Shown here piece by piece: positions 1 to 5,440 of a DNA stretch of 5,886 nucleotides. Under the pieces are notes generated by a model. It had not been told where the DNA came from. It saw nothing but the letters and a program-made list of their open reading frames with translations, and did not search any database. Source of the DNA: Bacillota bacterium (GTDB taxonomy: Bacteria; Bacillota; Bacilli; Alicyclobacillales; SLC66); contig JAKACR010000186.1 of the NCBI GenBank assembly GCA_021821225.1, positions 1 to 5,886 of the forward strand. The letters are read 5' to 3'. Position 1 is the first letter of the stretch. Every line of letters starts with the position of its first letter. Made by a program: the position numbers and the translations under genes.

Positions 1-304
1 CGCGCAATTCGGCATTGACCACCTGATGAAGCGTCAGTTGCATCGTTTGCCTCGTCACCATCTGCATCGTCTGCGACAAATCGGTCGCCCGTACAATCCT
101 GCACATCCCCCCGCCCGCATCGGCAATGTTGCGCGCCTCCGTCCGTCCTCGTTCGCCGAGAGCTCCATCATCCACAATGCCGATCACGCTCGTCGCAATG
201 CCGCGTTCTCTGCCGGTCTGCGCAACATAAACTGGATCTGCGCCAAAATTCGAACATCCATCCGTGATCAGAAGCAACTGCCGCAGCGTTGGTTCGCCAG
301 ACAT
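1..304 (-). CDS. yabS: YabS-like VWA-type protein, 3' end cut off by window edge
   Basis: Only the first 101 codons are present; the gene runs off the left edge. The protein begins MSGEPTLRQLLLITDGCSNFG and continues with VIGIVDDG (about residues 40-47), ADAGGG (61-66) and DLSQTMQMVT (75-84). This pattern matches my recollection of YabS, which follows spoIIE in Bacillus subtilis, and the gene sits in that place here. The ATG at 304 is supported by AGGAG (313-317) with an 8-nt spacer. LLITDG resembles a core strand of von Willebrand factor A domains, which often bind a divalent metal. No biochemical role is established as far as I know. The 65-bp gap from spoIIE shows no clear promoter or strong terminator; a weak AGACT/AGTCT stem before six Ts on the minus strand is the only hint, so co-transcription with spoIIE is likely. 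Confidence 0.85.
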   Translation of the reverse strand, partial: MSGEPTLRQLLLITDGCSNFGADPVYVAQTGRERGIATSVIGIVDDGALGERGRTEARNIADAGGGMCRIVRATDLSQTMQMVTRQTMQLTLHQVVNAELR

Positions 305-369
305 ACCTGTCACTCCTACAAAAAAGACTTAACGGACAGTATTCCCAGTCTGGCCTGTGATCATTCCCC

Positions 370-2946
370 CTAAATCTGGACGAGACGCCTGGCCTGCGCG
401 CCCGCCGGCGTCCTTCGCGGATAGCGAATGGCCGGAACGTTGGTAAGCTTGATCGTCGCCCAATCCGGTTTATGCGGATCAACCCGGGCGCACACAACCG
501 TCATGTCGTCCTTGATGACACCCCCTCCCACACGAACCGCCAATTCAAGCAGCAAATCCGCGATGATCTGAGGATCGCTCCCGTCCATGCGCTCCAATTG
601 CCTGCGCACCCATTCCTGCGGCTCTCGCATCCGTGAAACCGCTTCGAGAACGCCGTCCGATATAAACACGAGAATATCCTTTTCACAAAGCGCCACCCGC
701 TTTGTCTGCACATCGATATCGCGCAAAATGCCGATCGGCACATTGTCGCCGTCGATGGTCATGACGGTCCGCCCCCGCTTGATGTACGTGGTGACCGAGC
801 CGATCTTGAGAAACTCTGTTTGCAGCGTGTACAGATCGACGATGGCAAGATCGAGCGTCGCATACATTTCCTCGCGCGAACGGAGCAGCAACACGGAATT
901 GACGGTGCGCACGGCGACACTCTCATCAAACCCGGCTTTGAGCAACTGGGAAACAAGCCGGACCGCCGCGGACGATTCACGGCCTGCGCGCTCGCCGTTG
1001 CCCATGCCGTCGCTGACCGCGATCGCGTAACGGCCGTTGCCGATATCCAGCGCGCTGAACGAATCGCCGCTTTGCAACGCGCCGTCCTTGGCCGCGCTGG
1101 CGAATCCCGCAACCACGTCGAACAGGCGCGCGGAGGTGAGCGTCACTCTCTGATACGCGCCATCCTGGGACAGATCCGCCCGCTGCACGGCGATCGTCTC
1201 GCCGAGGATCTCCGACAGAAGCGGCGCGATCAGTTTTCCACATTCATCGTGACCGCTCGGGTGCACCTGCAACACCTCAATCTCCACTTTCCCCTCCTCC
1301 AGCGACACGATGTCGATCCCCTGCACCTGCAGGCCGAGCTCGCCCAGAGCGCTTGTGATCTGCGCCTCCTGCTTGCGGCTCGTCCCATTCTCACGCTGGA
1401 TTTGCCGCGCCAGGTCCTCCATGATCGATGCCACTCCGGACAACTGGGATGCGACAAGTTCCCTGTTATCCGTCATCTGATGATGAATCGCGGCGGCGCG
1501 CCGGACTGATTCGGCGGATCGCCGCAGAGTCGGCAACAACTGTTCCAGTTTGATACAGCGACTGTACATTTCGCGGGGCGCGTGCCTTGGCGGCATATCG
1601 GGCCGCTCGCTCAGGGCCGTCAACGTTTTTTCCATGGCGGCGCGCGTACCCGCGCTGTCCGCGCCAAAACACTGATTTACCTTTCGGCAGTGGCTGCACA
1701 ATTCATCGATCGTCGCGTCGATCGCCTGTGTGGACCACGCCGTCTCATCTGCCGGGGAATCCGCCACGTCGAAAAATGATGACGAGAGTTGGGAGAAGAC
1801 GCTTGCCACCTCATGGATGCGCGATGTGAGCAATTCCTTGATGCGCCGCGCATGCTCCTGTCGGTTCTGAAGGAATTCGGGGGTTCCGGGGACATAGCGC
1901 GCCAGGAGCGAATAAGCCGATTTGGGCACCAGAAAAAATAGTCCGACAGAGAGCAGCGCCTCCTCCGCGCCATGGATCACGGCGACAGCGGACTGATCGT
2001 ACAGGCTGAGCGCCACTGACCCCACCAAAAACCCTCCCGCTGTCGCCGCCCGGCCGGAATCGCGCAGGATTCCCGCCAGCACACCGCCAAACGCCAGCAT
2101 CCCGATCAGCGGCGCGAACGACAGTGCGCCAAGCGATACGATCACACCGGTGACAGCGCCCACCGCACCGCCAAGGCCAGCGCCGCCCAAGTACGCGAAC
2201 AGAACGACGATCAGCCTGGCCAGCGTGCCCTCCAGCGATACTCCGGCGACATGGAGGCCCCGCAGGCCGGAGAGCAGGGATGCCAGGAGAATGGCAAGGC
2301 CGAGCAGTTCATCCCAACGAAGCGGTTTTTGCGGGCGCAGCGAAGAGAGCAGCGGGGGCATCTGCAAGAACATCACAGTCAGCACAAAAGCGAGAAACCC
2401 GTCCGCCGCCGCTAACAGCACGGCGTACCAGGTGAACGTCGCCAGCGGCAGCGTGAACCCGATGCGAAACCCGGCGTCCACGGCGAAAACCAAAAACGGC
2501 GCCACGTGAATGTCAACGCGCTCAACCCGCTCCAGCACGTACATCAATAGACGGTACGCGCCGATCAGCGCGATGGTCAGATAGGGGTTGATCCCGGACG
2601 ACTGCGCGGAAAAGGACCCGAGTGTCAGCCCTGCCGCCATCCAGACTGCCGACCCTTTGCGCATGTACAGCGACACCGCGAAAGCCGCCAGCACAAAAGG
2701 CGTCAGGTCTCCAAGCAGGACGGCCCGGCCGAGCAGGACTCCGACCGCAAAAACGAGCAGCATGAAGATGAGGCGCTGTCCTCCCGATTTTGCGCTTTCA
2801 CGCTTTGCAGCGCCCGTTTCCGCTCCCGCGCGCTCTGGCCGCATGCCGTACGGCGCCCGGCGCGCTCGCGTTTCAGAAGTCACCAGCCGCATGACAGGAC
2901 GCTCTGTCCCCGGATTTTGCTTGCCCATCTGATTTTTCCGAGTCAT
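370..2946 (-). CDS. spoIIE: Stage II sporulation protein E, PP2C-type serine phosphatase
   Basis: SpoIIE dephosphorylates the anti-anti-sigma factor SpoIIAA, which frees sigma-F in the forespore, and it joins FtsZ at the polar septum. From the chosen ATG the product is 858 residues; B. subtilis SpoIIE is 827. Residues 1-57 are a basic cytoplasmic tail. About 58-340 hold many hydrophobic segments, matching the ten-span membrane domain of the family. The central domain (about 345-600) has a cysteine cluster at C417, C420 and C426. The PP2C domain (about 600-825) shows the metal-binding acidic residues in SGDSF (D628), SDGMGNG (D646), ISDG (D764) and KDDMTVV (D813/D814). The frame stays open upstream to 3072, but the promoter lies inside that stretch, so ATG 2946 is preferred; it has GGGTGGTG (2953-2960) six nt upstream. 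ATG 2928 is a weaker alternative. It is divergent from the comEB-like gene. Confidence 0.97.
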   Translation of the reverse strand: MTRKNQMGKQNPGTERPVMRLVTSETRARRAPYGMRPERAGAETGAAKRESAKSGGQRLIFMLLVFAVGVLLGRAVLLGDLTPFVLAAFAVSLYMRKGSAVWMAAGLTLGSFSAQSSGINPYLTIALIGAYRLLMYVLERVERVDIHVAPFLVFAVDAGFRIGFTLPLATFTWYAVLLAAADGFLAFVLTVMFLQMPPLLSSLRPQKPLRWDELLGLAILLASLLSGLRGLHVAGVSLEGTLARLIVVLFAYLGGAGLGGAVGAVTGVIVSLGALSFAPLIGMLAFGGVLAGILRDSGRAATAGGFLVGSVALSLYDQSAVAVIHGAEEALLSVGLFFLVPKSAYSLLARYVPGTPEFLQNRQEHARRIKELLTSRIHEVASVFSQLSSSFFDVADSPADETAWSTQAIDATIDELCSHCRKVNQCFGADSAGTRAAMEKTLTALSERPDMPPRHAPREMYSRCIKLEQLLPTLRRSAESVRRAAAIHHQMTDNRELVASQLSGVASIMEDLARQIQRENGTSRKQEAQITSALGELGLQVQGIDIVSLEEGKVEIEVLQVHPSGHDECGKLIAPLLSEILGETIAVQRADLSQDGAYQRVTLTSARLFDVVAGFASAAKDGALQSGDSFSALDIGNGRYAIAVSDGMGNGERAGRESSAAVRLVSQLLKAGFDESVAVRTVNSVLLLRSREEMYATLDLAIVDLYTLQTEFLKIGSVTTYIKRGRTVMTIDGDNVPIGILRDIDVQTKRVALCEKDILVFISDGVLEAVSRMREPQEWVRRQLERMDGSDPQIIADLLLELAVRVGGGVIKDDMTVVCARVDPHKPDWATIKLTNVPAIRYPRRTPAGAQARRLVQI

Positions 2947-2977
2947 ATCGCGCACCACCCGATCATAGAATGGTTTA

Positions 2978-3011
2978 ATTGTAGATGCGCCTTCAGGCGA
3001 ATTTTGTCGCA
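2978..3011 (-). promoter_or_regulatory. Spo0A-activated sigma-A promoter of spoIIE
   Basis: On the minus strand, -35-like GCGACA (3005-3010) is followed by a 21-nt spacer and -10 TACAAT (2978-2983). The nonamer TGCGACAAA (3003-3011) differs at one base from the Spo0A-box orientation TTCGACAAA and overlaps the -35. A 21-22 bp spacer with a 0A box over the -35 is the known design of the B. subtilis spoIIE and spoIIG promoters. The predicted start is near 2971, giving a leader of about 25 nt before ATG 2946. Confidence 0.75.
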
Positions 3012-3036
3012 TGCTGTTGCCGCAATAGACATATTT

Positions 3037-3045
3037 AGCGACAGA
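3037..3045 (-). promoter_or_regulatory. Second, weaker Spo0A-box-like site upstream of spoIIE
   Basis: TCTGTCGCT on the minus strand keeps the TGTCG core of the 0A box (TTTGTCGAA), matching 6 of 9 bases, in the opposite orientation to the box at 3003-3011. The centres are 34 bp apart. Known spoIIE and spoIIG promoters carry more than one 0A box, which is the reason to note it. Alone it would be too weak to call. Confidence 0.35.
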
Positions 3046-3086
3046 TTGATGCGAAATTCGCATCCGCCGCATGGCGCGGAAAGTGG

Positions 3087-3115
3087 TTGCGCCGCACGGC
3101 GCCCGCGGTCATAAT
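3087..3115 (+). promoter_or_regulatory. Possible weak sigma-A promoter for the comEB-like gene
   Basis: TTGCGC (3087-3092), a 17-nt spacer and CATAAT (3110-3115, five of six bases of TATAAT) lie about 110 nt upstream of the comEB-like start. The -35 matches only three of six bases. A small GCGCC/GGCGC hairpin (3089-3102) lies within it. This is the best candidate seen in the 278-bp divergent intergenic region (2947-3224), which otherwise holds the spoIIE promoter and G+C-rich sequence without any other recognisable gene. Confidence 0.3.
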
Positions 3116-3224
3116 GGGACGGGAAACAAATCCGGCGGCAGGCTGGCCAAGCGGTCGCGATTTCTTCGAAAGGCGCGGCCGGCGCCCGCACATGGCGCGA
3201 ATCGCGAGTGGGGAAGAAACAGAG

Positions 3225-3665
3225 ATGCGAAAATCGTGGGATTCTTATTTTATGGATATGGCGAGAATGGTCGCGACTCGCGCCACCTGTGACCGGAGGC
3301 ATGTGGGGGCGGTCATCGTGCGCGACCGGCGCACGATCGCTTCGGGATACAACGGCAGTGTGTCAGGTGACGTTCATTGTTACGATCAGGGGTGCAAGGT
3401 CGTCGACGGCCACTGCATAAGGACGATTCACGCGGAGAGCAACGCCATTTTGCAGTGCGCGAAGTTCGGCGTCAGCACGGACGGAGCCGCGCTTTACGTG
3501 ACGCATTTCCCTTGTCTGCAATGCACCAAGCAGATCATCCAGGCCGGAATCAAGAGGGTTGTATACGGCGAGGCGTACCGCGTCGACGATTACGCCGTGG
3601 AACTGTTCGGTCAAACCGGGGTGACACTGGTCCAGGTGGAGCAAATGGGCGACATCCGCGTATAG
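3225..3665 (+). CDS. comEB: ComEB-like / dCMP deaminase family zinc enzyme
   Basis: The 146-residue product is a cytidine/deoxycytidylate deaminase-fold protein. Family members convert dCMP to dUMP, feeding dTMP synthesis. It shows the zinc and catalytic signature: HAE at 69-71 (H69 ligand, E71 proton shuttle) and PCLQC at 96-100 (C97, C100 ligands). GYNGS (41-45) and HC.DQGC (51-57) are typical of dCMP deaminases and of B. subtilis ComEB. Similarity to ComEB begins at the start MRKSWDSYFM, so ATG 3225 is preferred over the in-frame ATGs at 3192 and 3087. GGGGA (3210-3214) lies 10 nt upstream. B. subtilis ComEB is about 189 residues; this copy lacks the last 40 or so. ComEB normally sits in the comEA-comEB-comEC operon; here it is beside sporulation genes and upstream of a cmpA-like gene. 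Whether it acts in nucleotide metabolism or competence cannot be told from sequence. Confidence 0.9.
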   Translation: MRKSWDSYFMDMARMVATRATCDRRHVGAVIVRDRRTIASGYNGSVSGDVHCYDQGCKVVDGHCIRTIHAESNAILQCAKFGVSTDGAALYVTHFPCLQCTKQIIQAGIKRVVYGEAYRVDDYAVELFGQTGVTLVQVEQMGDIRV

Positions 3666-3699
3666 TGGAGTATCCTAGCGCAGCAAGGGGATGCTTACG

Positions 3700-3840
3700 A
3701 TGCCGTCATGGCTGAAGAACCAACTGCTAAGGGCATTTCGCGACAGGGACAGACGCTCCGTGGTGATGCTGAATCGCGTGTACTACAAATACCGCAGGAG
3801 TTCCCACCCCCCCGCTAGCGTCCCGGCCGACCAGTCCTGA
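3700..3840 (+). CDS. cmpA: CmpA-like cortex morphogenetic small protein
   Basis: This 46-residue gene starts MPSWLKNQLLRAFRDRD and continues with MLNRVYYKYRR. The pattern MPxWLKxQ…AF…LN…Y/W…YR/K is that of CmpA, a 37-residue mother-cell protein of Bacillus that acts in spore envelope quality control: it works as an adaptor for ClpXP-mediated removal of SpoIVA when coat assembly fails, and so links coat to cortex. The ribosome binding site AAGGGG (3685-3690) lies 9 nt before the ATG. It starts 34 nt after the comEB-like gene, so the two may be co-transcribed; no convincing sigma-E promoter was found just upstream. After residue 33 it carries a proline-rich tail (SSHPPASVPADQS) that Bacillus CmpA lacks, beginning near a run of seven Cs. 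It converges on yabR and shares its hairpin terminator. Confidence 0.82.
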   Translation: MPSWLKNQLLRAFRDRDRRSVVMLNRVYYKYRRSSHPPASVPADQS

Positions 3841-3855
3841 CAAGGCGCCGACAAC

Positions 3856-3889
3856 CCAATCCCTCGTCACGAACATGACGAGGGATTGG
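3856..3889. terminator. Bidirectional hairpin between cmpA and yabR
   Basis: The arms 3856-3869 and 3876-3889 are perfect 14-bp complements around the 6-nt loop CGAACA. The hairpin begins 16 nt after the cmpA stop and lies 3 nt beyond the yabR stop (3893-3895) on the other strand. Neither side has a clear T-tract, so termination strength is uncertain. Its place between two converging genes argues for a shared terminator. Confidence 0.75.
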
Positions 3890-3892
3890 AGA

Positions 3893-4285
3893 TTATCCCC
3901 TGCGCCCGCCGCGCCCGCCACGCTTGGACTCACTCCGGCGCAACGCCTGCAGACGATCATCGCTGTCTTTCATAAAACGGCTAATCTTGTCTTCCAGGGT
4001 TTGTCTTGTCGATCCGCCGCTAAACCGCGCGCGGGACCGATGAGGAGCAGGATTATCCACAGCTTGTCGGATCGACAGGCCGATCTTGTTGTTATCGAGA
4101 TTGATAACCTTGACGGTTACGGGATCATTCACCTTCAGATGTTCATTGATATCGCGCACATAACTGTCCGCGATCTCGGAAATATGGACAAGTCCCGTTT
4201 CTCCACCGGGCAATAACACGAAAGCGCCAAAATGAGTGATCCCTGTAACCTTTCCTTCCAGTTTGCTGCCCAACTCGATCGACAT
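3893..4285 (-). CDS. yabR: YabR, S1-domain RNA-binding protein
   Basis: The 130-residue product begins MSIELGSKLEGKVTGITHFG. Residues 1-73 form an S1 RNA-binding domain: VTGITHFGAFV at 13-23, GLVHISEIA at 31-39, VKVINLDNNKIGLSIR at 58-73. This is the same module as in ribosomal protein S1 and polynucleotide phosphorylase. A basic, serine- and arginine-rich linker follows, then a helical segment (LEDKISRFMKDSDDRLQALRR) and a tail ESKRGGRGGRRG with RGG-type repeats. Domain order, length and tail match B. subtilis YabR, which also lies downstream of divIC. Its exact role is not settled; RNA or ribosome binding is the expected activity. The start is fixed by family similarity; GAGGGGG (4299-4305) is 13 nt upstream, a long spacing. 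It has its own promoter just upstream and ends at the convergent hairpin. Confidence 0.95.
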   Translation of the reverse strand: MSIELGSKLEGKVTGITHFGAFVLLPGGETGLVHISEIADSYVRDINEHLKVNDPVTVKVINLDNNKIGLSIRQAVDNPAPHRSRARFSGGSTRQTLEDKISRFMKDSDDRLQALRRSESKRGGRGGRRG

Positions 4286-4329
4286 AAAAGCTGAAGATCC
4301 CCCTCAAAAGAGTCACTTACTCATCACAC

Positions 4330-4359
4330 ATTATACTCGAGAGATGAAACCCGTGTCAA
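4330..4359 (-). promoter_or_regulatory. Consensus sigma-A promoter of yabR
   Basis: On the minus strand, TTGACA (4354-4359) and TATAAT (4330-4335) are both perfect consensus hexamers, separated by 18 bp. Transcription should start near 4323, giving a leader of about 38 nt to the yabR ATG at 4285. It lies between the divIC stop and yabR, so yabR can be expressed in vegetative cells independently of the upstream genes. Confidence 0.85.
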
Positions 4360-4373
4360 GGGCCATCTCTCGA
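4337..4373. repeat. 10-bp inverted repeat around the yabR -35 element
   Basis: TCGAGAGATG (4337-4346) and CATCTCTCGA (4364-4373) are perfect inverted copies with a 17-bp gap that contains the -35 hexamer (4354-4359). The proximal arm fills much of the -35/-10 spacer. It could be an operator for a dimeric regulator, or the terminator hairpin of divIC, though no T-tract follows on the minus strand. Confidence 0.6.
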
Positions 4374-4394
4374 ATTTGCCATCTCCCGAATTGT
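4363..4394. repeat. Tandem 16-bp direct repeat at the divIC stop
   Basis: Two contiguous 16-bp units, 4363-4378 and 4379-4394, agree at 13 of 16 positions (CCATCTCTCGAATTTG and CCATCTCCCGAATTGT). The second unit reaches the last base of the divIC stop codon. The first unit shares its CATCTCTCGA part with the inverted repeat at the yabR promoter. Confidence 0.6.
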
Positions 4395-4801
4395 CAGCGG
4401 CCGCCCTTATTTGTCGTTCCGGCCGCCGAGAACAGGATTTCTCCGGGCTTGACCAGATTGTACCGCTGCGCGGCGAGCGTGGCGATATAACTGTCCGTGT
4501 GCAAAGCGACAATCTCATGTTGCAAATGCACAGCGAGTCCGCGTTGCGCGGCGAGCTGCGCAGCGACATGCGAGCGCGCCGTCGCGTCGGCGGCCAAAAG
4601 CGGCCGCTGCACGAACCAGTACTGATAGCCTCCCCACAGGGCGAAGGCAGCAACGATGATCACGCGGAGCTTCAATCTCACACGCCGTTTCCGGCCTCCG
4701 GCGACGGCCCGTGCCGCAACTTTTGTACGTCTCACTGCCGATGTGGTCAACTCCTTGTCGGCTGCACGTCCAGCGTCGCGACTGGCCGCTCTCTCCGCCA
4801 A
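4394..4801 (-). CDS. divIC: Cell division protein DivIC (septum formation initiator family)
   Basis: DivIC is a bitopic divisome protein that works with FtsL and DivIB at the septum. From TTG 4801 the product has 135 residues; B. subtilis DivIC has 125. Residues 1-46 are a basic cytoplasmic tail, about 47-64 a single membrane span (VIIVAAFALWGGYQYWF), and 66-100 an alanine- and glutamine-rich helix likely to form the extracytoplasmic coiled coil. The family signature lies at 103-124: D..YI…A…YNLVKPGEI.F. The gene follows yabQ by 22 nt. The start is uncertain. No in-frame ATG exists between the yabQ stop and the membrane span. TTG 4801 gives a normal length but lacks a well-placed ribosome binding site. 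GTG 4735 has AAGGAG 15 nt upstream and gives 113 residues. An ATC codon at 4808-4810 lies 8 nt after GGGGAA. Identity is much safer than the start. Confidence 0.9.
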   Translation of the reverse strand: MAERAASRDAGRAADKELTTSAVRRTKVAARAVAGGRKRRVRLKLRVIIVAAFALWGGYQYWFVQRPLLAADATARSHVAAQLAAQRGLAVHLQHEIVALHTDSYIATLAAQRYNLVKPGEILFSAAGTTNKGGR

Positions 4802-4823
4802 AATCCGGATTGTTGCTATTCCC

Positions 4824-5432
4824 CTAGGGTTCCCCGTCGCCCCGGCGCAACCAATCCAATATTTTATGCCGATACCTATTCGACACCGCCTGTATATGTT
4901 CCTTCCCGCCGCGCAAGGCGGGCAACAGATATTTTCGCCCAACCGCGCGGACGCCCAACCGCACCCATTCCAGCAACTTCGCGACAGGCCAGCCGATGAG
5001 CGGTTCCAGTTTCAGCAGCGCTCCGTCCAGCATCACCACAGACCGCCGCACCATTTTCAGCAAAATCTGCAGAGGTCTGATCAACAAGACAACAAAAATA
5101 CGGTACACGGCCATAAACAGGCGGCGGATGAAGCGCACGATCATGCGCGTGCTGGCTTCCACCAGCGAATGCGCGGTCTTCCAGTAAATCAGCGCGCCGC
5201 TGCCAAGGAGAACGAAGACGACCAGGCGGATATCGCCGTCGTTGACGCCGAGCAGCAGCGTGAAAACAAAAATCAGAGCGAACACCCAGAACCCGAAGTC
5301 CAGCAGAGATGAGAAACGAGTGAGAAAGCGCCATTCTTTCAGCGAACTGCGGTAGATGTCGTAGACTGCGGCGAGTACCGCCCCGGCGCTTGTCATGAGC
5401 AGAGCGGTCGCGTACTGTGTCTGCTGTTCCAT
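4824..5432 (-). CDS. yabQ: Spore cortex biosynthesis membrane protein YabQ
   Basis: YabQ is an integral membrane protein made in the mother cell, located in the forespore outer membranes and needed for cortex peptidoglycan in B. subtilis. The product has 202 residues (B. subtilis 211). Its start MEQQTQYATALLMTSAGAVLAAVYDIYR lines up with the family N-terminus, which fixes ATG 5432 although the ribosome binding site is poor. Hydrophobic segments appear at about 9-26, 42-62, 69-86 and 108-128. The D-Y-R motif after the first span and the VNDG motif after the second (residues 63-66) are family-like. The C-terminal third is basic and amphipathic, as expected at the membrane surface. It starts 8 nt after yabP, suggesting translational coupling. 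Its 3' part contains a possible sigma-H promoter for divIC. Confidence 0.93.
   Translation of the reverse strand: MEQQTQYATALLMTSAGAVLAAVYDIYRSSLKEWRFLTRFSSLLDFGFWVFALIFVFTLLLGVNDGDIRLVVFVLLGSGALIYWKTAHSLVEASTRMIVRFIRRLFMAVYRIFVVLLIRPLQILLKMVRRSVVMLDGALLKLEPLIGWPVAKLLEWVRLGVRAVGRKYLLPALRGGKEHIQAVSNRYRHKILDWLRRGDGEP
4876..4905 (-). promoter_or_regulatory. Possible sigma-H promoter for divIC inside yabQ
   Basis: On the minus strand GAAGGAACA (4897-4905) fits the sigma-H -35 consensus RnAGGAwWW at all but one position. After a 12-nt spacer, GTCGAATAG (4876-4884) fits the -10 RnnGAATWW at all but one. TGTCGAA (4879-4885), the core of a Spo0A box, overlaps this -10. The site is about 75 nt upstream of the proposed divIC start. 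It lies in coding DNA, so chance agreement is possible. Confidence 0.4.
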
Positions 5433-5440
5433 GGCCGGGC

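Noticed and set aside
305..369. AATACTGT and a short stem before six Ts as promoter or terminator between spoIIE and yabS
   Set aside because: The -10-like match lacks a paired -35 and the stem is only 5 bp; both are within chance.
26..373. 115-codon plus-strand open frame at the left edge
   Set aside because: It is antisense to yabS, which has a good ribosome binding site and family motifs.
820..1509. 229-codon open frame on the plus strand inside spoIIE
   Set aside because: It lies fully antisense to the conserved phosphatase and central domains of SpoIIE; its composition (H, R, Q-rich) is that of a G+C-driven shadow frame.
2947..3072. N-terminal 42 codons of the longest spoIIE frame as true coding sequence
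   Set aside because: The 0A box, -35 and -10 lie inside this stretch, and the predicted transcript begins near 2971, downstream of those ATGs.
3140..3200. tRNA-like stretch (GGCTGGCCAAGCGGT resembles a D-arm), in the place where B. subtilis has tRNA genes
   Set aside because: No matching acceptor stem, anticodon arm or TTCGANTCC T-loop could be found around it.
3087..3224. Upstream in-frame starts (3087, 3192) for the comEB-like gene
   Set aside because: Family similarity begins at ATG 3225; the extra residues are low-complexity basic sequence, and the best promoter candidate overlaps 3087.
3638..3676. TATAGT and TATCCT as -10 elements of a separate cmpA promoter
   Set aside because: No acceptable -35 lies at the right distance and neither fits sigma-E; co-transcription with the comEB-like gene is simpler.
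4376..5312. Long plus-strand open frames opposite divIC and yabQ
   Set aside because: They are antisense to clearly conserved genes, show no domains and are rich in R, Q, H and P, as shadow frames are.
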